Part shown: positions 54,394 to 61,542 of the stretch, piece after piece
Position numbering within the stretch: the first letter of the stretch is position 1
How the letters are laid out: every line of letters begins with the position of its first letter
DNA from: Bradyrhizobium sp. NP1
GTDB lineage: Bacteria > Pseudomonadota > Alphaproteobacteria > Rhizobiales > Xanthobacteraceae
Length of the DNA: 64,000 nucleotides
Assembly: GCF_030378205.1 (NCBI RefSeq)
Contig: NZ_CP127385.1
Coordinates: 2,830,001-2,894,000 of the forward strand
Reading direction: 5' to 3'
Made by a program: the position numbers and the translations under genes
Notes under the pieces: generated by a model
What the model saw: only the letters and a program-made list of their open reading frames with translations
Told to the model about the DNA's origin: nothing
Database searches by the model: none

Positions 54394-56217
54394 GTGACTG
54401 TGTTGAGTATCTTCCACGATTGTCTCGATGCGCTGCTGCATCCCTCGGCACGCCATGACGCGCTGACGCGTGCCCGCCACCGCGCCTTCATGGCGCCACG
54501 GCTGGTCGGAAGCCTGCTCGCCTTCGCGGCGTTCCCGATCTATCTGGTGACGCGCGGTGCGCCGACGGCGCTGGAAGTCGCGGGCCTTGCCTGGCTGATC
54601 GCGCCGATCCTCTTGTCCTGGTTCCTGTCGCGCACCGGCCGCTACGAGAGTGCGCACGTGCTCTCCTCGCTGGCGCTTGCCGGCTTCATCATGGTGGTCG
54701 CCGCCCACACCGGCGGAATCGAATCCTTTGCCGCGGTCTGGCTTGTCCTGATTCCGCTGGAGGCCGCGCTTTCGGCCTCGCGCCGCGTGGTCGCGCTTGC
54801 TTCCGTGCTGGCACTGTCCGGCGCGGCGCTATTGATCGCGGCCGGCTATCTCGATCTGTTGCCGCCGCCGGTCGATCCGGCGCTGCGCGTCGCGCTGACC
54901 GGCTTCGGCGTGGCGTCGGCGATCCTCTACGCCGCAGGGCTGGCGTTCGGCGCCGAATCGCTTGCCCATACCAGCGTCGCGCTGCTCAACCTCGAGGAAG
55001 AGCGCTACCGGTTGCTGGCGCGGAACATGAGCGACGTGATCTCGCGTCACCACAAGAACGGCGCCGTGCAGTTCATCTCGCCGGCAGCCGAAACCATGCT
55101 CGGGGTGCCGGTCGCAACACTGCTCGGACACGGCCTGTTCGACCGCGTCCATGTCGCCGACCGTCCGGCCTACCTGACCGCGCTTTCGGACGCGGCGCGC
55201 ACCGGCGAAGCGCGCAGCGTCGAATTCCGCCTGCGGCGAGAGGCGTCGCGCGGCGAACGCGTGGCGGTCGATTTCGTCTGGGTCGAGATGCGTTGCCGCC
55301 CGCTGGAACGGCACGCGCAGGACGCGGCTGCGCCGGAAGCGGAGGTCGTCGCCGTGATGCGCGACGTCACCGACCGCAAGCTGCAGGAGCAGGCGCTGGA
55401 CGGGGCGCTTGTCGCCGCCGAACAGGCCGACGCCGCCAAGAGCCGCTTCCTTGCCACCATGAGCCACGAGCTGCGCACGCCGCTCAATGCCATCATCGGC
55501 TTCTCCGAAATGATCGCGAAGGAAGACACGCTGATGCTTGACGCGGCGCGCCGACGCGAATACGCGCAGCTCATCAATGATTCCGGCCAGCATCTGCTGG
55601 CGGTGGTGAACGGCATCCTGGACATGTCGAAGATGGAGGCCGGCAATTTCGAGATCGCGCCGGAGCCGTTCGCGCCGCGGCCTGCGCTCGTGAACTGCTG
55701 CAACCTGCTGGCGCTGAAGGCGCGCGAAAGCGGTATCGACCTCGCCACCGACGTGCCGCAGGACCTGCCTGATGTCACCGGTGATCCGCGCGCGTTCAAG
55801 CAGATCGTCATCAATCTGGTCTCGAACGCCGTCAAGTTCACCGAGCGCGGTGGCAAGGTGATGGTGTCGGCCGGCATCGAGGGCGAGCGGCTCGTGCTGC
55901 GCGTCAGCGACACCGGCGTGGGAATTGCGGCCGACGACCTCAAGCGGATCGGCGCGCCATTCTTCCAGGCCGGCAAGACCTATCAGCGCCGCCACGAAGG
56001 CACCGGGCTCGGGCTGTCGATCGTGAAAAGCCTGGTCGGCCTGCATTCCGGCGAAATGACGGTGCAGAGCAAGGTCGACGAGGGGACCATTGTCACGGTG
56101 GCGCTGCCGCTGATCTTCACAGCGGCGTCGCAGCCCTCCAGCAATATTGCAACACTTTCGCCGGCGCAGCGTCCGCCGCACCAGGAGCCAACGATCCCAG
56201 TGAGGAAAAGTGCCTAG
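54394..56217 (+). CDS. Membrane PAS-domain sensor histidine kinase, DivJ-like
   Basis: A 607-residue hybrid-free kinase. About six membrane helices cover residues 30-185. A PAS domain follows (RYRLLARNMSDVISRHHKNG, about 200-320). The HisKA domain has FLATMSHELRTPLNAIIGFS, with the phospho-accepting His near 357. The ATPase domain has NLVSNAVKF, DTGVGI and GTGLGLSIV. The architecture and H-box are of the PleC/DivJ class that signals to DivK; DivJ is my best guess, not certain. I prefer the GTG at 54394; a GTG at 54334 adds 20 residues. The stop is inside the next gene (8-base overlap). Confidence 0.88.
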   Translation: MTVLSIFHDCLDALLHPSARHDALTRARHRAFMAPRLVGSLLAFAAFPIYLVTRGAPTALEVAGLAWLIAPILLSWFLSRTGRYESAHVLSSLALAGFIMVVAAHTGGIESFAAVWLVLIPLEAALSASRRVVALASVLALSGAALLIAAGYLDLLPPPVDPALRVALTGFGVASAILYAAGLAFGAESLAHTSVALLNLEEERYRLLARNMSDVISRHHKNGAVQFISPAAETMLGVPVATLLGHGLFDRVHVADRPAYLTALSDAARTGEARSVEFRLRREASRGERVAVDFVWVEMRCRPLERHAQDAAAPEAEVVAVMRDVTDRKLQEQALDGALVAAEQADAAKSRFLATMSHELRTPLNAIIGFSEMIAKEDTLMLDAARRREYAQLINDSGQHLLAVVNGILDMSKMEAGNFEIAPEPFAPRPALVNCCNLLALKARESGIDLATDVPQDLPDVTGDPRAFKQIVINLVSNAVKFTERGGKVMVSAGIEGERLVLRVSDTGVGIAADDLKRIGAPFFQAGKTYQRRHEGTGLGLSIVKSLVGLHSGEMTVQSKVDEGTIVTVALPLIFTAASQPSSNIATLSPAQRPPHQEPTIPVRKSA

Positions 56218-56905
56218 ACTGATCGCAGACGACGAAGAGGAAATGCCGCGCCGCCGCCGCAAGCGCGCTCGCGCGGCTGTGGCCGCGCTCGAGAACGAGC
56301 GTGGCCTTCTGATGCGCCTTCTGCTGCGCAGTCCCAAGGACGTGATCGCCGGCCTGCTGGCCTTCGCCGCGGCGAGTGCGATCATCACCAACGCGCTGTT
56401 CCTGCAGGCGGGCCGCCATCCCGCTCCGATGTTCGGGTCGCCGGCGCCGATTCCGGCGGCAAGCCTGCCGCAGGGAAATCCGTTGCCGCGCCCGCGTCCT
56501 GCGGAAGCAGCGAGCACGCCGGAGCCGCGCCTCGCCGACATCCGGCCGGCCGAGACCAGGGCGGTCGAGACCAAGGTCCCCGATTCAAGGTCTCCCGACC
56601 CCATGACCAATCTGGTCAAGGCGACGACGGCCGCGCCAGCGACGACCTCCAATATTGCGCGTCCGCCGGCACCGATCCCGGCCGCGCATGGTGAAGCGGC
56701 GGCGGGCCCGCGCCGGGTCGCCGCCGTGCAGCGCGTGCTCACCGAATATGGCTACGGCCAGTTGAAGCCGACCGGCACGGTCGGCTCCGACACCCAGGCC
56801 GCGATCCAGAAATTCGAGCGCGACCACAAGATGCCGCCGACCGGGCAGGTATCGGACCGCCTGGTCCGAGAGCTCGCGGCGATGCTCGGCCGTCCCATCG
56901 AGTGA
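56210..56905 (+). CDS. Membrane-anchored peptidoglycan-binding (PG_binding_1) protein
   Basis: A 231-residue protein starting at the GTG at 56210, eight bases before the end of the kinase gene. Basic cytoplasmic N-terminus ([14 protein letters not shown]), one membrane helix at about 44-65 (VIAGLLAFAAASAIITNALF), a Pro/Ala-rich spacer (70-165), and a C-terminal peptidoglycan-binding domain (VQRVLTEYGYGQLKPTGTVG, IQKFERDHKMPPTGQVSDRL). The domain should bind the cell wall in the periplasm. Coupling to a DivJ-like kinase suggests a link between wall state or cell poles and the kinase, which is inference. Confidence 0.88.
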   Translation: MPRLIADDEEEMPRRRRKRARAAVAALENERGLLMRLLLRSPKDVIAGLLAFAAASAIITNALFLQAGRHPAPMFGSPAPIPAASLPQGNPLPRPRPAEAASTPEPRLADIRPAETRAVETKVPDSRSPDPMTNLVKATTAAPATTSNIARPPAPIPAAHGEAAAGPRRVAAVQRVLTEYGYGQLKPTGTVGSDTQAAIQKFERDHKMPPTGQVSDRLVRELAAMLGRPIE

Positions 56906-56931
56906 ACGCGATCGCCCCGCTTGCCGATCTG

Positions 56932-57003
56932 GTGGAGCGGATTTGACGTTCGCTACCCCTTCACCGCGATTCCCGGATGCGAATGTCAAATCCAAAACTC
57001 CAC
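56932..57003. repeat. Palindrome 1 of a three-palindrome block
   Basis: GTGGAGCGGATTTGACGTTC onward (56932-56953) pairs with 56979-57003, whose complement reads GTGGAGTTTTGGATTTGACA onward. The arms differ by one substitution plus a 3-base bulge. The same core GGATTTGACGTTCG recurs at 61316-61382. Lies between convergent genes. Confidence 0.75.
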
Positions 57004-57055
57004 GAAAGCGCGACGAGATTAGGTTGAATCGTCATCGCGCTCTAGGTTCTTGATT

Positions 57056-57124
57056 GAGCATGATCTCCGCGCAAACGCGTTCCGCGTTTGTCGCGAGGGA
57101 AAACCGCTTTTCCGGATCATGCTC
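57056..57124. repeat. Palindrome 2: 'gagcatgatc...gatcatgctc' element with inner hairpin
   Basis: Ends GAGCATGATC (57056-57065) and GATCATGCTC (57115-57124) are exact reverse complements. Inside, AAACGCG-TTC-CGCGTTT forms a second hairpin. This is a widespread Bradyrhizobium intergenic element, and the same outer motif borders the insertion inside pcp (32341-32385). Confidence 0.85.
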
Positions 57125-57141
57125 TGGAAACAATAACTTGC

Positions 57142-57215
57142 TGGTGGTCCTTTGATTCCAACATTCGCAAAAGAGCCTGCCGTGACGGGATGCGAATGTT
57201 GGAATCGGACCACTA
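57142..57215. repeat. Palindrome 3 of the block, reaching the amidotransferase stop
   Basis: TGGTGGTCCTTTGATTCCAA onward (57142-57169) pairs with 57191-57215 through GATTCCAACATTCGCA and GTGGTCC. A 3-base bulge separates the two paired parts. The right end overlaps the last codons (stop at 57213-57215) of the glutamine amidotransferase gene. Confidence 0.75.
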
Positions 57216-57935
57216 GGCGGTCTCCGACGCCTCGATCCAGGCGGCCATCGCGTCGCGGCCCCTGGCAGCAATTGCGGGCAACTGCGCCTGCAGCTCGCGC
57301 CGCAACTGCATCACGTCGATGCCCGTCGATCCAAGCTCGAAAGTATGGCCGATCAGCCAGCGCTCGATTCCTCGCGGCGCGGCTTCGATATGGAATTGCA
57401 GGCCGAGCACCCTGTTTTCGTGTGCAAAGGCCTGGTTCGGCGTGATCTCGGTCGAGGCGAGACGGACCGTGCCGGCGGGCAGGTCGAACGTGTCGCCGTG
57501 CCAGTGCAGAACGAGCGGATCGGGTGCGAGCCTGCCAAGGCAGCTGTCGCGCCCCTCGGGCGTCAGCGCAATCGCGCCGATGCCGATCTCCCTGGCGCGG
57601 CCGGGATAGACGCGCGCACCGAGCGCGCGCGCGAGCAGTTGGGCGCCGAGGCAGATGCCAAGCACGCGCGAACGTCGCCTCAGCGCGCGCTCGATCAGTC
57701 GCAGCTCTTCGGCAAGAAACGGGTAACGGTGTTCTTCATAGGCGCCGATTGGCCCGCCCAGGACAATGAAAAGATCGTCTTCCGCAAGCTCGACCGCAGC
57801 AAGATCGTCGACCCCGGCCTCCCGGTAGGTCGTGCGATAGCCGCGTTGATCGAGAATATCGGCGATCGTTCCGAGATCCTCGAAGGCGAGGTGGCGGATG
57901 GCAAGCGCGCGCTTCTCGCGCGTGGCCTCAGGCAC
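57213..57935 (-). CDS. Class I glutamine amidotransferase (type 1 GATase-like)
   Basis: A 240-residue triad amidotransferase. GGPIGAYEEHRYPFLAEE marks the oxyanion strand, the nucleophile Cys is in LGICLGAQLLARALG, and the His/Glu pair is in LGLQFHIEA. Glutamine hydrolysis would supply ammonia to a partner. Stand-alone relatives are annotated GMP-synthase-like or gamma-glutamyl hydrolases. The start is the GTG at 57933-57935, overlapping the stop of the DUF1185 gene by eight bases (GTGCCTGA), so both proteins are made together. Its substrate is not known. Confidence 0.88.
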   Translation of the reverse strand: MPEATREKRALAIRHLAFEDLGTIADILDQRGYRTTYREAGVDDLAAVELAEDDLFIVLGGPIGAYEEHRYPFLAEELRLIERALRRRSRVLGICLGAQLLARALGARVYPGRAREIGIGAIALTPEGRDSCLGRLAPDPLVLHWHGDTFDLPAGTVRLASTEITPNQAFAHENRVLGLQFHIEAAPRGIERWLIGHTFELGSTGIDVMQLRRELQAQLPAIAARGRDAMAAWIEASETA

Positions 57936-58521
57936 GGTCGCGGCTCCGGATCTTGCGAACGACCTCGGCGACCTGTTCGGGCGAGGCGCCCTTGATGCGC
58001 GCATTGGGCCGCGTGCCGCCGAGGAAGGCCACGATCAGCAGGATCTCGTCGGGGCGGGGCGCGTCGGCGACCGAAACCGTCATCGTGTCCATGGCGTCGT
58101 AGTCCCAGGAGTCGTCAAGGCCGCCGAAAATCACGTCGATCGGCGCGCCGGGTCCGCCGACCCTGGCATTGCCCGGAATCAGCGCAGGCCCGCCGCCGGC
58201 CGCCTGGCGCATCGCAAGCCCGATCCGGACATGGATCATGCTGGCGCCGTGCTCGAGATCGCCCGACGTGCCGACGAGGACTGCCTTGCCATAGCCGCGC
58301 GGCTTCAGCGGGCCAAGCGCCTCGAGCGCGCGCGCCGACAGCACGTTTCCGGCCTCGACCGAAAGATCGACCAGCGCGCCGAAATCGTCGATCGGCGGCC
58401 CGCCGGCATATGGGTTGTGCAGCACGCCGCAGGCGGCGGCGCGACGGCAGGGGGCGGCGAGTTCGCGACCGCCTTCGCTGAATATGTCCTGGCTGACGAG
58501 CGTGATCTGGCGGAATTTCAT
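57928..58521 (-). CDS. Amino acid synthesis (DUF1185) family protein
   Basis: A 197-residue protein of Pfam 'AA_synth' (DUF1185). Features are CGVLHNPYAGGPPIDDFGAL, YGKAVLVGTSGDLEHGASMI with a conserved Glu-His, GGPALIPGN, GGPGAPIDVIFG and the ending RPDEILLIVAFLGG. The family's name comes from genetic context; no reaction is established. The start is the ATG at 58519-58521. It is the first of a two-gene unit with the overlapping amidotransferase, suggesting the pair act on one nitrogen-containing substrate. Confidence 0.88.
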   Translation of the reverse strand: MKFRQITLVSQDIFSEGGRELAAPCRRAAACGVLHNPYAGGPPIDDFGALVDLSVEAGNVLSARALEALGPLKPRGYGKAVLVGTSGDLEHGASMIHVRIGLAMRQAAGGGPALIPGNARVGGPGAPIDVIFGGLDDSWDYDAMDTMTVSVADAPRPDEILLIVAFLGGTRPNARIKGASPEQVAEVVRKIRSRDRA

Positions 58522-58685
58522 GCTGGTCTCCTTCGAGGCGAGCCTCGCGAGCCGTTTTCGGCGGCAGACGCGCCTGCCGTGCACCAATCCATACCCACCA
58601 TCACGGATCGTCACGCGTCTGACAAGGTTGGGGCATTCGCAGTCGGCGCTGGTCTACCATGCCCCACTGTCCTATCGTCCCGCGC

Positions 58686-59030
58686 ATGCGATTGAAGACC
58701 AGCATATGGGTGGCTGCCTACCTGCGCCGCTGCCAGGGGGAGGGCGTGTTCGGCGCGGTGCGTCGGCGCGGCGCCGAGGAGGCCGGTGCGGTATTCGTCA
58801 AGGTCGCGCTGCTCGACGGCAAGGCAATACTGTATGTGCCGGCGCCGCAGACCGCCTATGATGACAGCCGGCCGGCGGAACGCATTTTTGTGCCGACGTC
58901 GCCCGAGCCGGTGCCGGAGCAGTCGGTGGAAGAGCGGCTCAAGAAGGAAATCCGCTTTGATCCCGACGTCTGGATCGTCGAGACCGAAGACCGCGAGGGG
59001 CGCCATTTCCTGGATCTGGCGCGCGCGTGA
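58686..59030 (+). CDS. DUF1491 family protein
   Basis: A 114-residue cytoplasmic protein of the alphaproteobacterial family DUF1491. It begins MRLKTSIWVAAYLRRCQGEG, continues AGAVFVKVALLDGKAILYVP and ends with FDPDVWIVETEDREGRHFLD, the conserved family pattern. Function unknown. The start is the ATG at 58686; nine further codons are open upstream. Divergent from the DUF1185 gene and convergent with the DUF2336 gene, 18 bases apart. Confidence 0.9.
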   Translation: MRLKTSIWVAAYLRRCQGEGVFGAVRRRGAEEAGAVFVKVALLDGKAILYVPAPQTAYDDSRPAERIFVPTSPEPVPEQSVEERLKKEIRFDPDVWIVETEDREGRHFLDLARA

Positions 59031-59048
59031 GCCGCGCGCCGCTTGGCG

Positions 59049-60029
59049 TCACGAGCCCTGCGTGCCGGTGCGCGTCGCGGGCAGGGATGCCGGCTGCGCC
59101 GCGGGGCGGGTCGTGGCCGCCGACCGTGCGCGCTGGCGCTCGTCGTCATAGAGCGCAGGCCGGAACTTGGCCCGCGTGACCGCCATGGTCGAGCCGCGCC
59201 AGGCCGCCAGCATCACCAGCGCCGAGCGCTCGCTCAGGCGGTCATAGAGTCGCGACAGCCGGTAGACCTGCTGCACCGAGCAGCCGATCGCGGGATTGAG
59301 AAACAGCAGCACGCGCTGGAACACCGGGCCCGGCATCTCGAGCGCCCGCGCGCTGCAGGCCAGCGGCTCACCGCCGGGATCGTTGACCACCTGCGCGGCG
59401 ACGCGCGCCGGCAGGATCAATGTCTCGCCGAGCTCGAGGGTGAAATTCTCGACGTCGGCGTTGAAGGCCGCCATCTCCAGCGCCTCGACGGCGTGTGCCG
59501 CGCGCGAGGGCGGAATCCGCGCCGCGGCCCGCAGCGGGGTTTCCGCGAGGTTGTGCAGGATCAGCGCCCGCTCGGCGGCGCTGGCGCGGAAGAACATGTC
59601 ATGGATCTCAGCAGCATCCTGCGGCTGCATCGAGAGGCTGCGCTCCAGCCGCGCCTGTGCCTCGGCAATCGGCCGCGGCTCGACCCGCGTTTCGACAGCC
59701 GCGGGCGGTGGTGCCGGAATTTGCCGGGCGAGCGGCACGGCGCGTTCGGGATCGGCAGGCCTGAGCCCGAGCTTGCGCAATGTCTCGATCGGTGCGTGCG
59801 GATAGATCGCAAGGCGCGCGCGCACGGCGGCGCGCGTGGTGTCGTCGACCTCGTCGATCAGGCGCGAGGTCAATTCGACAAACTGGCGCTCCTCGTCGGC
59901 GGAATGCTTGCCGGCCTGCACATAAAGATCGGTCAGCACGCGCAGGAGGGTGGGGCGGATGTCGACGCCTTCGCGGCGCGAGAGCGTCATCAGTCCGTCA
60001 AAGCCTGGGAATGGCGGAGGCGTGGTCAT
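59049..60029 (-). CDS. DUF2336 domain protein (second, diverged copy)
   Basis: A 326-residue helical protein of the DUF2336 type, with LTDLYVQAGKHSADEERQFV near the N-terminus and LILPARVAAQVVNDPGGEPL in the C-terminal half. It is shorter and clearly diverged from the copy at 24048-25154. A Pro/Ala spacer (about 105-125) and a low-complexity tail rich in Thr/Ala flank the domain. No catalytic motif, no export signal. The start is the ATG at 60027-60029. Confidence 0.78.
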   Translation of the reverse strand: MTTPPPFPGFDGLMTLSRREGVDIRPTLLRVLTDLYVQAGKHSADEERQFVELTSRLIDEVDDTTRAAVRARLAIYPHAPIETLRKLGLRPADPERAVPLARQIPAPPPAAVETRVEPRPIAEAQARLERSLSMQPQDAAEIHDMFFRASAAERALILHNLAETPLRAAARIPPSRAAHAVEALEMAAFNADVENFTLELGETLILPARVAAQVVNDPGGEPLACSARALEMPGPVFQRVLLFLNPAIGCSVQQVYRLSRLYDRLSERSALVMLAAWRGSTMAVTRAKFRPALYDDERQRARSAATTRPAAQPASLPATRTGTQGS

Positions 60030-60284
60030 GTCAGGCGTACGCAACTTTGGTCATGCTTCGCGCGAAGCCTACGCCCGGCAGCTTTACAGCTCGTTAAGGA
60101 AAATAATTCGTGAAGATTTTCGGTCGGTTTTGAGCGGTGTGGTCGCCGGGCAACGGAAAGCGGCCGCATCGCACAGCCGGCGGATATTAGGAAACCAAAT
60201 TAAGAAGCCGTTAACCACGTCCTGATCTTAATTCGCCAGGCTGCCGGACGGTCCGCGTCGAAGCAGCGAGCAAAGAGAGCTGAC

Positions 60285-60470
60285 ATGGGGACCATCATCG
60301 ATTTTCCCGCGTCGCGATGGGCGGGGTCGGCAGATGAATGCGCGCCGCGCGAAGGCATGGGCACTGTGCTGATCCTTCCAGTCGTCCGGATCGATCGGCA
60401 AGGCGAAGAGAGCAGCGGCAGCGGCCCGAAAGAGGGAGCGGCGCCGGGGCGCCGCCGCCGCCGGCGCTAG
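60285..60470 (+). CDS. Small conserved hypothetical protein
   Basis: A 61-residue ORF starting MGTIIDFPASRWAG and containing GMGTVLILPVVRIDRQGEE and a basic Arg-run at the end. I recall similar 60-70 residue proteins in other Bradyrhizobium genomes at equivalent places, but no function. AAGAGAGCTGAC precedes the ATG. It lies 19 bases before the lipoprotein gene and could be its operon partner. Confidence 0.6.
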   Translation: MGTIIDFPASRWAGSADECAPREGMGTVLILPVVRIDRQGEESSGSGPKEGAAPGRRRRRR

Positions 60471-60489
60471 CGCCGGCCGGCTCCCGATC

Positions 60490-61251
60490 ATGTCCTGCAC
60501 GCAAAACCCGATCCGGCGCAAGGCGCCGGCCCTGACCCTGCTTTTCGCGAGCGTCGCCCTTGCAGCTTGCAGCGGCGGTGATTTCGGTCGCGCGCGCCAG
60601 GATGTCCTCAACGACGACATGCACCGCTGGATCGGCACCGAGGCCACCGCCAGCGTCGGCCTGCGCGCCTCGCAATTCCAGCTCACCGACGGCGAGCGCC
60701 GGCTCCGCGACACCGCCTATCCCCTGATCGAGCCGCCGCATTCGCGCCCGGCCTGGCGGACCGTGTTCGGCGACTACCAGGTGCTGCCGTCACCCTGGCG
60801 GCAGAGGGTGATCTTCGACCGCACTGCCTATGGCCGCACTCTGATCGACGAGCCGCACCGCTCGCATTCCTCGCGCTATGCGCAGTTGATCGACGACGTG
60901 CGCGACGACATCACCCGCTTCGAAACGTTCTACGGCAACGCGATCAAGGTGCTTGAGCTCGACCGCAGGCGCAACGCGAGCCTCGGGCGCGTCTCGGAAC
61001 TGTCGCCGCGCGAGCGCGACGACGCGGTCGCGCGCATGCAGGAGAACGCGCTGATCGTGCAATGGGTGCAGCAGTGCCTGGAGCGGCGGGTGTCGTCCTA
61101 TCGCTGGGCGCTGGAGCGGCTGGTGATACAGGCTCCCGACAGTCTGGCGGCCGACGCCGACCGCCTGATCAGCGAACTCGCGGCGCAGACCGCCAATCCG
61201 CCCGTCGTCACCGCGCCGGTGGTCGGCCGCGCGCTCGCAACGCGGGGCTAG
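60490..61251 (+). CDS. Hypothetical lipoprotein
   Basis: A 253-residue protein with a lipoprotein signal: hydrophobic LTLLFASVALAAC with the lipobox Cys27. The mature part is helical, with DYQVLPSPWRQRVIFDRTAY and RVSELSPRERDDAVARMQEN. No domain recognised. Helical lipoproteins of this size in Rhizobiales are often conserved but uncharacterised. It is followed by a palindromic repeat and then the CHAT-domain gene. Confidence 0.8.
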   Translation: MSCTQNPIRRKAPALTLLFASVALAACSGGDFGRARQDVLNDDMHRWIGTEATASVGLRASQFQLTDGERRLRDTAYPLIEPPHSRPAWRTVFGDYQVLPSPWRQRVIFDRTAYGRTLIDEPHRSHSSRYAQLIDDVRDDITRFETFYGNAIKVLELDRRRNASLGRVSELSPRERDDAVARMQENALIVQWVQQCLERRVSSYRWALERLVIQAPDSLAADADRLISELAAQTANPPVVTAPVVGRALATRG

Positions 61252-61315
61252 CGGGCCGATTCCAGCATTCGCTCCCACCAAGGGACCATCAGCAAACAAT
61301 GGATGCTGGCGGCGC

Positions 61316-61382
61316 TCTGGATTTGACGTTCGGATAGGGCGATCGCGGCAAGCGGGCAGCGAACGTCAAAATTTGCTCCACG
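61316..61382. repeat. Palindromic repeat sharing its core with 56932-57003
   Basis: CTGGATTTGACGTTCG near the left end pairs with CGAACGTCAAAATTTG at the right; the flanking CTCCACG matches the outer arm of palindrome 56932-57003. About 35 bases separate the arms. It lies between the lipoprotein gene and the CHAT-domain gene. Confidence 0.7.
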
Positions 61383-61542
61383 CGCCGCTCTCTCTGGTCG
61401 CGCGCATCGGTTCTCCCGCGGGCCGGACGCGCCGATTGAGACTTGTCCTCGATGAGGGCAAGCGAATAGAATTGGCCTTTCGTACGAACTCAATTTGGGC
61501 AAAGGTTCCCATGTGGTTCGTCCATTGCGCGGGGATTGAGTG

